Positions 53,758-63,012 of a stretch of DNA of 64,000 bases are shown here, piece by piece. The translations under genes and the position numbers were made by a program. The stretch is from positions 6,702 to 70,701 of the forward strand of contig JABGPV010000002.1 of the NCBI GenBank assembly GCA_018644785.1. The letters run 5' to 3'. Position 1 is the stretch's first letter. Each line of letters opens with the position of its first letter. The notes under the pieces were generated by a model. That model had not been told where the DNA came from and did no database searches. It saw nothing but the letters and a program-made list of their open reading frames with translations. The stretch is from Deltaproteobacteria bacterium. Its GTDB lineage: Bacteria; Desulfobacterota; DSM-4660; Desulfatiglandales; Desulfatiglandaceae.

Positions 53758-53786
53758 TTGACTGAATTAGACGAGTCGTCTACTAT
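53758..53786 (+). promoter_or_regulatory. Sigma70-type promoter with palindromic operator for the Mo-hydroxylase operon
   Basis: TTGACT (53758-53763) and TACTAT (53781-53786) are 17 bp apart. A perfect 15-bp palindrome TAGACGA-G-TCGTCTA (53768-53782) fills the spacer. A repressor bound there would block RNA polymerase; the TetR-family protein encoded at the end of the operon (57576) is the obvious candidate. Confidence 0.75.
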
Positions 53787-53849
53787 ATAAACGATGCGTA
53801 TTTATTTCAGTAGTTCTGTTTAATGTAACCCAAACAAGGAGACAAGCGG

Positions 53850-54335
53850 ATGAAACACCTGGTTGAACTCAGGATTAACGGGGATATGTATTCCCTGGCT
53901 GTTGATCCATGGCGCACCCTCAATGAGGTGCTTCGTGATGACCTGAACCTGACAGGCACCAAGCTGGGATGCGGGTCTGGCGATTGCGGCGCCTGTACGG
54001 TGCTGGTGGATGGTCGAAGTGTCAGTTCATGTCTGACCCTTTCCCTGGAGGTTCAGGGAAAAGATATTCAAACCGTTGAAGGGTTGGCTCCGTCGGGCGA
54101 TGAACTGCATCCCATTCAAGAGGCGTTCGTTGAAAAAGGCGCCATTCAGTGTGGCTTCTGCACTTCCGGTATGGAAATGTCAGCGGCTTACATTTTAAAT
54201 CAAAACAGTTCCCCCACCCAACAGGAGATCAAGGAAGGTCTCTCCGGCCATTTGTGCCGTTGCACCGGATATATCCAGATCGTGGATGCGGTTTCAGAAG
54301 CTGCACAAAAGATGAAACAATCCCCAAGGGGTTAA
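53850..54335 (+). CDS. Molybdenum hydroxylase, 2Fe-2S subunit
   Basis: A 161-residue small subunit of the xanthine dehydrogenase / hydroxybenzoyl-CoA reductase family. Plant-type cluster motif CGSGDCGACTVLVDG with a following Cys in SSCLTL, and the second cluster motifs CGFCTSGM and CRCTGY. It carries electrons from the Mo site to FAD. It is the first of three genes in the order Fe-S, FAD, Mo, behind AAGGAGA. Confidence 0.92.
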   Translation: MKHLVELRINGDMYSLAVDPWRTLNEVLRDDLNLTGTKLGCGSGDCGACTVLVDGRSVSSCLTLSLEVQGKDIQTVEGLAPSGDELHPIQEAFVEKGAIQCGFCTSGMEMSAAYILNQNSSPTQQEIKEGLSGHLCRCTGYIQIVDAVSEAAQKMKQSPRG

Positions 54336-54353
54336 ATATGGAGAGGTGTGAAC

Positions 54354-55229
54354 ATGACGTTACCAAAATTTGAATATTTTGCACCAGAGAGCCTCGATGA
54401 GGCGCAACGGCTTTTTCTGGATAAAGGGGAGGGCGCCCATTTTCTGGCAGGTGGAACAGATCTTCTGGTAAAAATGAACCATGGCCTGCTGAAACCGGCT
54501 GCCGTTATCGCCCTTAAGCACATCAAAGGCCTGGAAGACATCACCTTTGACCCGAGAAAGGGTTTGAAAATCGGCGCCACAGCGCTTCTGGCAAACGTGG
54601 CAGCCCATCCGGACATCCTGGAACATTATCCGGCCGTTGCCGCCGCAGCCCGGGAGACGGCCAATGTACAGATTCGGAATATGGGAACGCTGGCCGGCAA
54701 CCTCTGTAATGCGGCCCCTTCGGCGGACAATGCGCCGACCCTGCTCGCCATGAATGCGGAGGTTGTTATCAATGGCGCTAAAGGAGAAAGACGGCTGCCC
54801 CTGGATCAGTTTTTCAAAGGGCCCGGGGCCAACGCCCTCCATGCCGGTGAAATCTTGAGAGCCATTCTCGTTCCGGCCCCTGACTCGGGATCGGGCATCT
54901 CTTACCAGCATATTTCATCCCGTGGAAAAGTGGATATTTCGGCAGTGTGCGTTGGAAGCATGGTACGCATGGAGAAAGATCTTTGCCGCGGGGTCCGAAT
55001 ATTCCTGGGCGCTGTGGCTCCCGTACCCATGCGCGCTGTAAAGACCGAAGCCACGGTGCTTGGCCAACAGCTGACCGGGGAGGTCATTAAAAAGGCGGGG
55101 ATTGCGGCAATGGAAGAATCCCAACCCATTACAGATGTCAGAAGCAGTGCGGATTACCGAAAAAAAATGGTGGCGGTCTTAACACGAAGGGCCCTTACCG
55201 AAGCCCGGGACCGCGCCTTGAAGAGTTGA
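54354..55229 (+). CDS. Molybdenum hydroxylase, FAD-binding subunit
   Basis: A 291-residue medium subunit with the FAD motifs AGGTDLLVKMNHG and IRNMGTLAGNLCNAAPSADN. The extra 4Fe-4S insertion that marks the HcrB subunit of 4-hydroxybenzoyl-CoA reductase is not seen, and the length is that of ordinary xanthine-dehydrogenase-type subunits. ATG 54354 is preferred over GTG 54348 because GAGAGG then lies at proper distance. Substrate undetermined. Confidence 0.9.
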   Translation: MTLPKFEYFAPESLDEAQRLFLDKGEGAHFLAGGTDLLVKMNHGLLKPAAVIALKHIKGLEDITFDPRKGLKIGATALLANVAAHPDILEHYPAVAAAARETANVQIRNMGTLAGNLCNAAPSADNAPTLLAMNAEVVINGAKGERRLPLDQFFKGPGANALHAGEILRAILVPAPDSGSGISYQHISSRGKVDISAVCVGSMVRMEKDLCRGVRIFLGAVAPVPMRAVKTEATVLGQQLTGEVIKKAGIAAMEESQPITDVRSSADYRKKMVAVLTRRALTEARDRALKS

Positions 55230-55246
55230 GGGGAAAGGAATAATCA

Positions 55247-57520
55247 ATGGAACAATTCAGTATCGTGGGAAAAGATGTGCCGAGAAACGATGCCTATGCC
55301 AAGGCGAGGGGATCCGCCATTTATACCGATGACATGAAGCTGCCGGGAATGCTCCATGGACAGATTCTGCGAAGCCCCGTGGCCCATGCCCGAATCGTAC
55401 ATGTGGATACGAGCAGGGCAAAAGCGCTTCCCGGGGTGAAGAGCGTCATCACGGGAAAAGATATTCCGAAGGTTAAATATGGCAACTGGCGCCTTTTCGC
55501 CGACACGCAGGATGAATATGCCCTGGCCGTTGACAAAGTACGATTTATCGGGGATGAAGTGGCGGCTGTGGCGGCTGTTGACAAGGAAACCGCCCGGGAA
55601 GCTGTTGAGCTCATCGAGGTCGAGTACGAAGCGCTTGAAGGATTATTTGATATCGATGCGTCCATAAAAGAAGGCGCACCCGCCATTCACGATTATTGTC
55701 CCGATAATGTCAGCGTCAACCGAAAAATCGAGTACGGGGATATCGAAAAAGGTTTTGCGGAATCGGATTACGTTCGTGAAGATACCTTCAAGGTTCATGC
55801 GGTGAGTCATGCCTATCTGGAACCCTGTTCAGCGCTGGCCCAGGTGGACCTGGACAGCAGGATTACGTTGTGGACCTCCACCCAGGTACCCTATATCGTG
55901 CAGTGTTTGCTGGCGTCAACGCTTAAGATGCGGGAAAACGACATTCGGGTCATCAAGCCCTTTGTGGGCGGCGGTTTCGGGGGAAAAATGGAGCTTCGGA
56001 CCTGGGAGTTCTGCGCGGCCTTTATGGCCAGAGAAACGGGCCGCCCCGTGAAATTCACCCTCACAAGGGAAGAGGAGTTCCTGACCGGCCGCCGGCGTCA
56101 CCCCATGACGCTTCATTCCAAAGTGGGGTTCAAAAAAGATGGAAGCCTGGTGGCCAAAGATTTGAAGATTATTCTGGATGGCGGGGCTTACAATGCCATG
56201 GGGCCCACGGCAACCTTTCTGTGCGGCAATTTTGGCGCCATGCTGTATCGGTATCCCAACTATCGGTTTCATGGACGGCATGCTTACACCAACAAGCCGC
56301 CCGCCAGCGCCATGCGCGGATTCGGTGCGCCACAGTCCCTTTACGCTTCTGAAGTTCAGATGAATTTGGCAGCGGAGGCCCTCGGGATAGACCCGGTGGA
56401 CCTGCGCCTCAAAAATGCACAGGTGAGCGGCGACAAAATTCCCGATGTGGCCACCATATCCAGCTGCGGCTTTAAAGAATCCATTGAGACGGTGGCTGAA
56501 ATGAGCGACTGGAAACGGCTCAGGAAGGAACTCAAACCGGGGCAGGGCATCGGGATCGGTTGCTACAGCTTTATCTCCGGTGGTGTATTCAATTGGTTCA
56601 ACACCCAGTATCCTTTTTCAGCAGCCGAGGTCAGGGCTTTTTCAGACGGTACCGTTCATCTGCTCACCATGGCTTCCGACATCGGGCAGGGATGCGACAC
56701 GGCCATGAAACAGATCCTGGCGGAAGAACTGGGGCTGCAAATGGAAGATATCCGCATTACATCCGCCGATACGGCCACCACACCACAGGCGGATCTGGGA
56801 GCCTGGGGAAGCCGGGTTACGCTCATGGCCGGTAATGCGGTTATGAATGCAGCGAAAAAAATCAAGAAAGAGCTGTTCGGGGCGCTATCCGCTTTTCTCA
56901 ATGCCAACGTCATTTATGAAATGGAATGCAAAAACGGCATGGTCCAGCCCAAAGATCGGCCTAAAAAAGCCGTTCCCTTTGGCGACGTGGTCAACATGGT
57001 TCAGAAAGCCAAGCGGGGTGAACCCCTGATTGCCCACGGGTACTACACGCCCCGGGACAAAGGGCTCGTAACCCCTGCTTTCGGGTTCGGCGCACAGGTG
57101 GCCCTGGTGGAAGTGGACAAGGAAACGGGCAAAGTGGATGTTAAGCAGATGTGGACGGCCCATGACTGCGGTACCGTCATCAACCCGAAAGGCGTCGAGG
57201 GTCAGCTGGCCGGTTCCATCCAGATGGGATTGGGCTATGCCCTTTCGGAGCAGTTCGTCATGCAGGATGGGAAGACCCTTAATACAAATTTCCTGGATTA
57301 CAAAATGCCCACGGCCATGGACATGCCCCCCAGTGAGGTAAAGCACATCGATACCTATGAACCCGAAGGTCCCATGGGTGCGAAGGAGTGTGGCGAAGGA
57401 TTGGCATCTCCCACAGCTCCTGCGATTTCGGACGCTGTTTATCACGCCACCGGATACCGATGCAAGGATCTGCCCATTACGCCGGAGAAAATCCTGAAAT
57501 CGATGGAAGAAGAAGGGTGA
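55247..57520 (+). CDS. Molybdenum hydroxylase, molybdopterin-binding catalytic subunit
   Basis: A 757-residue large subunit of the xanthine dehydrogenase family. Signatures: GSAIYTDDMKLPGMLHGQIL, KPFVGGGFGGKMELRTWEF, ASAMRGFGAPQ, SDIGQGCDTAMKQI, and the C-terminal GAKECGEG carrying the catalytic Glu. It hydroxylates (or in the hydroxybenzoyl-CoA case dehydroxylates) aromatic and heterocyclic carbon. Nearby are an acyl-CoA synthetase and an adenine-deaminase-like gene, so either an aryl-CoA or a purine-like substrate is conceivable; the sequence alone does not decide. Confidence 0.9.
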   Translation: MEQFSIVGKDVPRNDAYAKARGSAIYTDDMKLPGMLHGQILRSPVAHARIVHVDTSRAKALPGVKSVITGKDIPKVKYGNWRLFADTQDEYALAVDKVRFIGDEVAAVAAVDKETAREAVELIEVEYEALEGLFDIDASIKEGAPAIHDYCPDNVSVNRKIEYGDIEKGFAESDYVREDTFKVHAVSHAYLEPCSALAQVDLDSRITLWTSTQVPYIVQCLLASTLKMRENDIRVIKPFVGGGFGGKMELRTWEFCAAFMARETGRPVKFTLTREEEFLTGRRRHPMTLHSKVGFKKDGSLVAKDLKIILDGGAYNAMGPTATFLCGNFGAMLYRYPNYRFHGRHAYTNKPPASAMRGFGAPQSLYASEVQMNLAAEALGIDPVDLRLKNAQVSGDKIPDVATISSCGFKESIETVAEMSDWKRLRKELKPGQGIGIGCYSFISGGVFNWFNTQYPFSAAEVRAFSDGTVHLLTMASDIGQGCDTAMKQILAEELGLQMEDIRITSADTATTPQADLGAWGSRVTLMAGNAVMNAAKKIKKELFGALSAFLNANVIYEMECKNGMVQPKDRPKKAVPFGDVVNMVQKAKRGEPLIAHGYYTPRDKGLVTPAFGFGAQVALVEVDKETGKVDVKQMWTAHDCGTVINPKGVEGQLAGSIQMGLGYALSEQFVMQDGKTLNTNFLDYKMPTAMDMPPSEVKHIDTYEPEGPMGAKECGEGLASPTAPAISDAVYHATGYRCKDLPITPEKILKSMEEEG

Positions 57521-57529
57521 AATTACGCC

Positions 57530-57557
57530 GGGTTCCCGCGCTCCAGCGTGGGAACCC
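57530..57557. terminator. GC-rich palindrome between the Mo-hydroxylase and TetR genes
   Basis: GGGTTCCCGCGC (57530-57541), loop TCCA, GCGTGGGAACCC (57546-57557): a 12-bp stem with one G-T pair. It begins 10 bp after the stop of the large subunit and ends 18 bp before tetR. It may be a REP-like unit; no U run follows, so termination would be partial. Confidence 0.6.
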
Positions 57558-57575
57558 ATTATAGGGCACAGACTT

Positions 57576-58208
57576 ATGGGCATCAAAGAACGACGTGAGC
57601 GTGAAAAGAGTGAAAGGCGTGAATCAATCCTCAAAGCGGCCATCCGGGTTTACGATAAAGAGGGTTATCACGCCATCACAATGGAAAAAATTGCCGAAGC
57701 GGCCGAACTGAGCCGTGCCACACTGTATCTCTATTTCAAAACCAAAGACGAAATTTTTATTCATGCCATTCTTTCATCCTCAGACTTTTTCAGAGAACGG
57801 CTTGAAAACCTTTACGCCCGCCGGTCTGAAATAAAAGATAAATTGCTGGAGTCGTTGTGGTCTACGTTCATCGAGTTTTATGAAAAAGACAAGGAATCAT
57901 TTAATGCAACGCTTTACTTTCATCAAAGTGAGATGATTCGGAATCTGCCGGAAAACCTGCGGATACTTCTGGATCACTCAGGGTCACGCATTTATGGGTA
58001 TCTCTCAAAAATAATGGATTACGGTATTGAGCAGGGTGTCTTTCGGGATTGCAGCGCCAAAACACTGGCGGAAGTGGTCTGGACTTCTTTTCTGGGAATT
58101 ATTCATCTTGAGAACAGCAAACGTGCCATGTCTCGTAAAGGCCATCTGGCGGTTACCTGGAAACTGGCACTGGAATTGTTGTCCCGGAGCATTTTGAAAC
58201 GCACCTGA
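57576..58208 (+). CDS. TetR-family transcriptional regulator
   Basis: A 210-residue regulator. The N-terminal helix-turn-helix is clear (RRESILKAAIRVYDKEGYHA; ITMEKIAEAAELSRATLYLY, then FKTKDEIF). The C-terminal helical domain should bind an effector. It follows the Mo-hydroxylase genes and may repress them at the palindrome 53768-53782. Confidence 0.9.
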   Translation: MGIKERREREKSERRESILKAAIRVYDKEGYHAITMEKIAEAAELSRATLYLYFKTKDEIFIHAILSSSDFFRERLENLYARRSEIKDKLLESLWSTFIEFYEKDKESFNATLYFHQSEMIRNLPENLRILLDHSGSRIYGYLSKIMDYGIEQGVFRDCSAKTLAEVVWTSFLGIIHLENSKRAMSRKGHLAVTWKLALELLSRSILKRT

Positions 58209-58338
58209 GGGAACCATTAAGAATAAAGAGATGCGTTCAACTTTTTAAAGGATGCGCCTTGAAAGAGTGAAAATAATCGTTATGCTGTATGCGTTTGAAC
58301 TAAATAGTGTCTGAATTGTTGATTGGAGGCCTGAACAG

Positions 58339-58827
58339 ATGTCAAACGATTTGCTGGAAGGGATACGGGTACTCATCGTAGACGATGAACCGGACGTGTT
58401 TGAAACCCTTGAAGAGTTGCTGCCCATGTGCCGTCTGGTTGAAGCATCCAACTTTGAGGATGCCAAAAGCCGTCTGGAACAGGAGCCCTTTGATATTGCC
58501 ATTCTGGATATCATGGGCGTGGATGGATACAAGCTACTTGAAATCGCCAGTGAGAAGAAAATTCCCTCCGTCATGCTGACGGCCCATGCGTTGAGTGTTG
58601 AAGATACGGTGAAATCTTTTAAGGGGGGCGCGGGCTCTTATGTGCCGAAAGAGGAAATGATCCATATCGCCACATTTCTGGAAGATGTCCTGGTTGCCCG
58701 GAAGACCGGAAAGAATCTGGTGAGTCGATGGTTTGAACGGTTGGGGTCTTTTTACGACAAAAAATTTGGTCCGGACTGGCAGCAAAACGACAAGGAATTC
58801 TGGGAAAAATATAGATACTGGATCTAA
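58339..58827 (+). CDS. Response regulator with short C-terminal extension
   Basis: A 162-residue protein with a receiver domain: VDDEPD at 14-19, Asp57 in AILDIMG, MLTAHAL, and YVPKEEM with the conserved Lys. The last ~40 residues (LVSRWFERLGSFYDKKFGPD) form a short extension without a known DNA-binding domain. It starts behind GGAGG. Its kinase is not adjacent. Confidence 0.83.
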   Translation: MSNDLLEGIRVLIVDDEPDVFETLEELLPMCRLVEASNFEDAKSRLEQEPFDIAILDIMGVDGYKLLEIASEKKIPSVMLTAHALSVEDTVKSFKGGAGSYVPKEEMIHIATFLEDVLVARKTGKNLVSRWFERLGSFYDKKFGPDWQQNDKEFWEKYRYWI

Positions 58828-58845
58828 CAGAACATCGGAACAGAC

Positions 58846-59046
58846 CTAGAAATAATCATTTTCCCGAATGACCGACCGAAGTAGCAACAGAACCTCCTTT
58901 TTCTGCTCATCAAAAAAATGTTTCAGGTAGCGGGCGATGTTCCCATCTTTTTCCCTGGATATATCTTTTAAACGCTCCCTCCCTTTCGGCGTAATTTCAA
59001 GCATGGTTATCCGTTCATCCTTGGGGTCGCTCTTTCTGAGAAGAAA
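58846..59046 (-). pseudogene. C-terminal remnant of a MarR-family regulator
   Basis: About 66 codons on the minus strand (LLRKSDPKDERITMLEITPK, GRERLKDISREKDGNIARYL, then KHFFDEQKKEVLLLLRSVIR) match the wing and C-terminal helices of MarR proteins. The N-terminal helices and most of the winged helix are missing: the region upstream is the start of the acyl-CoA synthetase gene on the other strand. The frame stays open there, but the residues no longer look like MarR. Confidence 0.7.
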
Positions 59047-59058
59047 GGAGAATGTCTT

Positions 59059-60618
59059 ATGCCTGTGGGCGACATGATCCGGAGAAGCGCGGATAGATTT
59101 CCGGAAAAAACTGCTTTGATCTTCAAAGAAAAAAGGATCACCTATGGGGAATTGAACCAACGGGTGAATGCCTTGGCAAACCGCCTTTTGCATATGGGTG
59201 GCAGGAAGGGAGATCGAGTGGCGGTGGTCCTTCACAATTGCCCCGAATTTATCGAAGCCTATTTTGCCTGCGCCAAGTCGGGACTGGTCTTTGTTCCCAT
59301 TAATAACCTGCTTAAGCAGGGCGAGTTTGCGCAGATTATTCAATATATTGAACCCCGATTTTTGCTGGTGGATTCGGATTTTGAGGATCTGATTCTTTCA
59401 GTGACAGAGGGAATGGACTTTGTTGAGTTCAAGATCAGCCTCGGCGGTTGTCAAAGCCCGCCGTTTATTTCCTACGAACAAATCCTTGCCCGGAGCAGTT
59501 CCGAAGAACCGGGAGCAAAAATCTCAAATGATGATGTCATGAGTATATTCCTCACGTCCGGCACTACAGGGCTTCCCAAAGGGGCCATGCGGACTCATCA
59601 CCACAATTTTCAGAACGCCCTTGTCTGCGCCCTGGAAATGAAGCTGGATATTAATGATCGCACCATACTTCTGTTTCCCCTGTACCACGTTACCTTTGAG
59701 GATCATACGCGTCATTTCCTCATGGGCAATACGGTTTACATCAGAAGGGGGGGTGCCTTTGATCCCAAGGAGGTGCTGGGGATTCTCTCAAGGGAGAAAA
59801 TCACCACATGCCAGTTTGTGCCCACCATGGTCAACGCCATGCTGCAGGAAAAAAGCATTGAGACCTATGATCTGAGCTCTCTCAGGCTCATCCCCTACGC
59901 GGCGTCTCCCATGCCCGTGGAGCTGTTGAAGCAGGCCATGGCGAGATTCAAATGCGGGTTCATTCAGTTTTACGGCCAGACGGAAACAGGTCCTTTGACC
60001 ACGGTCCTGCCACCGGAGGCCCATGTGCTGGAAGGCACGCTCGCCCAGTTGGAGCGACTGGCTTCCGCCGGCCGTGCGGCCTTGAACTACGAAGTGCGCA
60101 TTGTGGATAAAGAGGGTCGGGATGTTTCCGTGGGAGAGGTGGGGGAGATTATCGTGCGTAGCGAGGCCATGACCATCGGATACTGGAACCTTCCCGAACA
60201 GACCTCCGAAAGTGTGAGGGACGGGTGGCGTTTAACCGGGGATTTCGGGAAGTTCGATTCGGAAAATAACGTCTATATCGTGGACCGCAAAAACGACATG
60301 ATCATCAGCGGGGGAAAGAATATTTACCCGAGAGAGATCGAAGAAGTCATTTACACCCATGATTCCGTTCTGGATGTGGCGGTAGTGGGGATTCCCGATG
60401 ACTATTGGGGAGAATCGGTCAAGGCGTTTGTGGTGCTGAAAGAGGGCATGACCGCCACCGAGGATGACATTATCAGCACCTGCAAAGAACGTCTTGCCAG
60501 TTACAAGAAGCCCAAGAGTGTGGAATTCAGGGAAGAACTGCCCCGAAGTCCAACAGGGAAGATATTGAAGCGAAAAATTCGAAAGGAATACTGGGGATCC
60601 AGGGATCGGCAGGTTTAG
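59059..60618 (+). CDS. AMP-forming acyl-CoA synthetase (ANL superfamily)
   Basis: A 519-residue ligase that activates a carboxylic acid with ATP and CoA. Motifs: P-loop-like A3 LTSGTTGLPKGAMRTHHHNF, A5 FIQFYGQTETGP, A7 TGDFGKFDSENNVYIVDRKN, A8 and the catalytic lysine near the end in PRSPTGKILKRKIRKEYW. The length is that of medium/long-chain or aryl-CoA ligases. Start ATG 59059 behind AGAAAGGAG, a site that lies at the broken end of the MarR remnant. The substrate could be aromatic but is not determined. Confidence 0.9.
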   Translation: MPVGDMIRRSADRFPEKTALIFKEKRITYGELNQRVNALANRLLHMGGRKGDRVAVVLHNCPEFIEAYFACAKSGLVFVPINNLLKQGEFAQIIQYIEPRFLLVDSDFEDLILSVTEGMDFVEFKISLGGCQSPPFISYEQILARSSSEEPGAKISNDDVMSIFLTSGTTGLPKGAMRTHHHNFQNALVCALEMKLDINDRTILLFPLYHVTFEDHTRHFLMGNTVYIRRGGAFDPKEVLGILSREKITTCQFVPTMVNAMLQEKSIETYDLSSLRLIPYAASPMPVELLKQAMARFKCGFIQFYGQTETGPLTTVLPPEAHVLEGTLAQLERLASAGRAALNYEVRIVDKEGRDVSVGEVGEIIVRSEAMTIGYWNLPEQTSESVRDGWRLTGDFGKFDSENNVYIVDRKNDMIISGGKNIYPREIEEVIYTHDSVLDVAVVGIPDDYWGESVKAFVVLKEGMTATEDDIISTCKERLASYKKPKSVEFREELPRSPTGKILKRKIRKEYWGSRDRQV

Positions 60619-60830
60619 GGTGAGAGGAGGTGATCGGGGGAAAGACCAAACAGATGCGGTAGCTGGCGCCGTTCCCCTTAGCAAAAACGCCTATAAAATT
60701 GAGATCGCCAGAACCCTGGTCAAAAGAGCGCTTCATGGTGGTGTTTGATAATTTGTTACCTTCGTGATAAGCATTCAATCTCCCATTATTCTAAACAGGG
60801 AATATCACTTTCAATGAGGATGATTAAATA

Positions 60831-62633
60831 ATGGAAATCAATAGAGACGTGCGTAAGCTGGCGGATGTGGCTTTGGGAAAGCATCCCGCGGATCTGGTGG
60901 TTAAAGATGGAATGTTGATGGATGTTTACACGGGGCGCATGCTGCCGGATCGTTCCGTCGCCATGGTGGATGAATGGATCGCCTATGTGGGGCCGGACGC
61001 CAGCCATACCGTCGGTCCGGAGACCGAGATTATCGAAGCGGATGGTCGTATCCTCTGCCCCGGATTCATTGATGCCCATACCCATTTGATCAATTATTTT
61101 AATGTCTCCGATTTTCTTTCCTATGCCGTTCCCTCGGGCGTAACGACCCTGATAACGGAAGTGGAGAGCTACGGATTCGCCCTGGGAGCGGAAGGGGTTA
61201 AGATTTTCCTGGACCAGATTGATCCCTGTCCCATCAAGATATACGTCCTGGTTCCGCCCATGATCTCCCTGAGTCCGGCAATGGAATCCCTGATGATTTC
61301 AAAAGAACAATTGGCCGCGCTTTTTGAAGACAAAAGGGTGATCGGGCTGGGGGAATCGTTCTGGCAGGGCGCCATCTTGACATCCGATCGCCGGGTGCTG
61401 GATCTCATCAGCGAGACCCGGAAGGCCGGGAAATCCGTTCAGGGCCATGCTGCCGGCGCTTTTGACCGAAAACTGGCCGCCTATGGGGCCACCGGCGTGG
61501 AATCCTGCCACGAGGCCATTTCCACCGAGGACGTACTCAATCGTCTTGAGATGGGGCTTTACGCCATGATTCGGGAAGGGGACATCCGCCGTGATCTGGA
61601 AATTATTCTTCCCCTGAAAGACAAAGTTGATTTTCGTCGAATGATTCTGGTCACCGACGGCACCAACCCCAGCCTTTTGATGGAACGGGGCTACATGCAT
61701 GACGTGGTTCAAAAGGCGGTGGATCTGGGAATCGACCCAATGGATGCGGTCCGTATGGTAACGCTTAATCCCGCCGAACATCTGGGGTTGGATACCCTGA
61801 TCGGAGGCGTTGCGCCGGGTCGTCATGGGGACATCCTGCTGCTTTCCAAACCGGGGTTAATGAAACCGGAGATGGTGATTTCAAAGGGTCGGGTGGTGGC
61901 GGAAAAGGGACAAATGAAAATTCCCATTCCGGATGCCGGCTATCCCGAACCCCTTATGAATTCGGTCAAGGCGGCGCCGATCTCCCCCTCGGACCTGAAA
62001 ATATCCGAATCCCTTGCAGATGAAGAAGGAAAGGTACGCACCCTGGATATCCAGCCGGGCGGCCTGGTGACACGCGAGGGGAGGGCGGCCCCCAAGGTTT
62101 CGGGTCAACAATTGGCGGCCGATCCTCTAAACGATTTTTTAAAAATCGTCTTTGTGGAACGTCTCACCGGCCGCAAAGAAATGTTTGTGGGATTTGTCCG
62201 GGGATGGGGTCAGAAAAAGGGAGCGGTTGCCACCACCCTGTGCTGGGATACCGGCGCCATCGTGGGCATCGGTGAAAACGATGAGGATCTTGTTCAATCT
62301 GTCAACCACGTGATCAAAATGCAGGGGGGGACGGCGGTTTTTGTTGACCGAACCCTGAAGATGGATATTCCCCTTCGCGCCGGAGGGTACGTTTCGGAAT
62401 TGAAGATGCCTGAAATTGCCGAACGGCTGAACCGGTTTCAGAAAATTATGAGCTCACTGGGTGTAACCCCGGATTTCGCCCATTTGACCCTGAGTGTCCT
62501 CACCACCCCTGCCATCCCGTTCATTCGAATGACGGAAAAAGGATATTATCGTTTCAGGGAAAGCGATTTCGTAGGACTTGGGCACGGTACATTTCACCCA
62601 CTTGAAAAAAGTGAAAAAGAATTGGAAAGGTGA
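60831..62633 (+). CDS. Adenine-deaminase-like amidohydrolase
   Basis: A 600-residue protein with the adenine deaminase (Ade) architecture: N-terminal LADVALGKHPADLVVKDGML, metal motif GFIDAHTHL (His83, His85), GLGESFW, GHAAGAF, ESCHEAIS, MIREGDIRRDL, TDGTNP, and the Ade C-terminal domain (FVGFVRGWGQKKGAVATTLC). One usual site differs: where Ade has DPHE, this protein has EVES (110-113). The substrate may therefore not be adenine. A weak ribosome binding site (GAGGATG) precedes ATG 60831. The next gene is another Mo hydroxylase subunit. Confidence 0.82.
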   Translation: MEINRDVRKLADVALGKHPADLVVKDGMLMDVYTGRMLPDRSVAMVDEWIAYVGPDASHTVGPETEIIEADGRILCPGFIDAHTHLINYFNVSDFLSYAVPSGVTTLITEVESYGFALGAEGVKIFLDQIDPCPIKIYVLVPPMISLSPAMESLMISKEQLAALFEDKRVIGLGESFWQGAILTSDRRVLDLISETRKAGKSVQGHAAGAFDRKLAAYGATGVESCHEAISTEDVLNRLEMGLYAMIREGDIRRDLEIILPLKDKVDFRRMILVTDGTNPSLLMERGYMHDVVQKAVDLGIDPMDAVRMVTLNPAEHLGLDTLIGGVAPGRHGDILLLSKPGLMKPEMVISKGRVVAEKGQMKIPIPDAGYPEPLMNSVKAAPISPSDLKISESLADEEGKVRTLDIQPGGLVTREGRAAPKVSGQQLAADPLNDFLKIVFVERLTGRKEMFVGFVRGWGQKKGAVATTLCWDTGAIVGIGENDEDLVQSVNHVIKMQGGTAVFVDRTLKMDIPLRAGGYVSELKMPEIAERLNRFQKIMSSLGVTPDFAHLTLSVLTTPAIPFIRMTEKGYYRFRESDFVGLGHGTFHPLEKSEKELER

Positions 62634-62828
62634 GTCATGATGACGCAGATCTTTAATTCGGAACATGAAATTTTTCGAGACTGGTTGTTTGGAGAAATTC
62701 GTCTACTCGGCCATTCCTGATTTTGGGTAGGCGTGTTCCCATATTCTCGTATCCTCATCGCTTTCAACCACTTCGATTTCTTTAGGGATTTATGGAAAAA
62801 CACCCCCATATATTGTGTTTGCTTTATC
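62634..62828. other. Intergenic region, no gene recognised
   Basis: Short stretch after the adenine-deaminase-like gene, before the promoter at 62829. No hairpin terminator or credible coding frame is seen. Confidence 0.5.
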
Positions 62829-62857
62829 TTGACACACAAATAATACTTCTGTTATAT
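62829..62857 (+). promoter_or_regulatory. Sigma70-type promoter of the second Mo-hydroxylase gene
   Basis: TTGACA (62829-62834) and TTATAT (62852-62857) with a 17-bp spacer, about 150 bp before the gene at 63013. A strong consensus match. Confidence 0.65.
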
Positions 62858-63012
62858 TCCCACGAAATTCGATTTACACGGCACCGAAATTACGGGATGA
62901 CTATCTCAAATCAAACCCTTTTGGACGTTTTCCCTATGAAACTTGACATTAAACGTTCCGATGATTTTTCCGCCCTAGTTTTAAGTGTGCCCATTCTGTT
63001 CGCGAAGCGTAG

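Noticed and set aside
53850..55229. Assignment of the Mo hydroxylase as 4-hydroxybenzoyl-CoA reductase
   Set aside because: The FAD subunit shows no extra 4Fe-4S insertion typical of HcrB, so a specific substrate name is not justified.
56885..57643. 252-codon open frame on the minus strand
   Set aside because: Antisense to the Mo-hydroxylase large subunit and tetR start; no recognisable sequence.
58846..59343. Full 165-codon frame as an intact MarR gene
   Set aside because: Only the last ~66 codons look like MarR; the upstream part is antisense to the acyl-CoA synthetase start.
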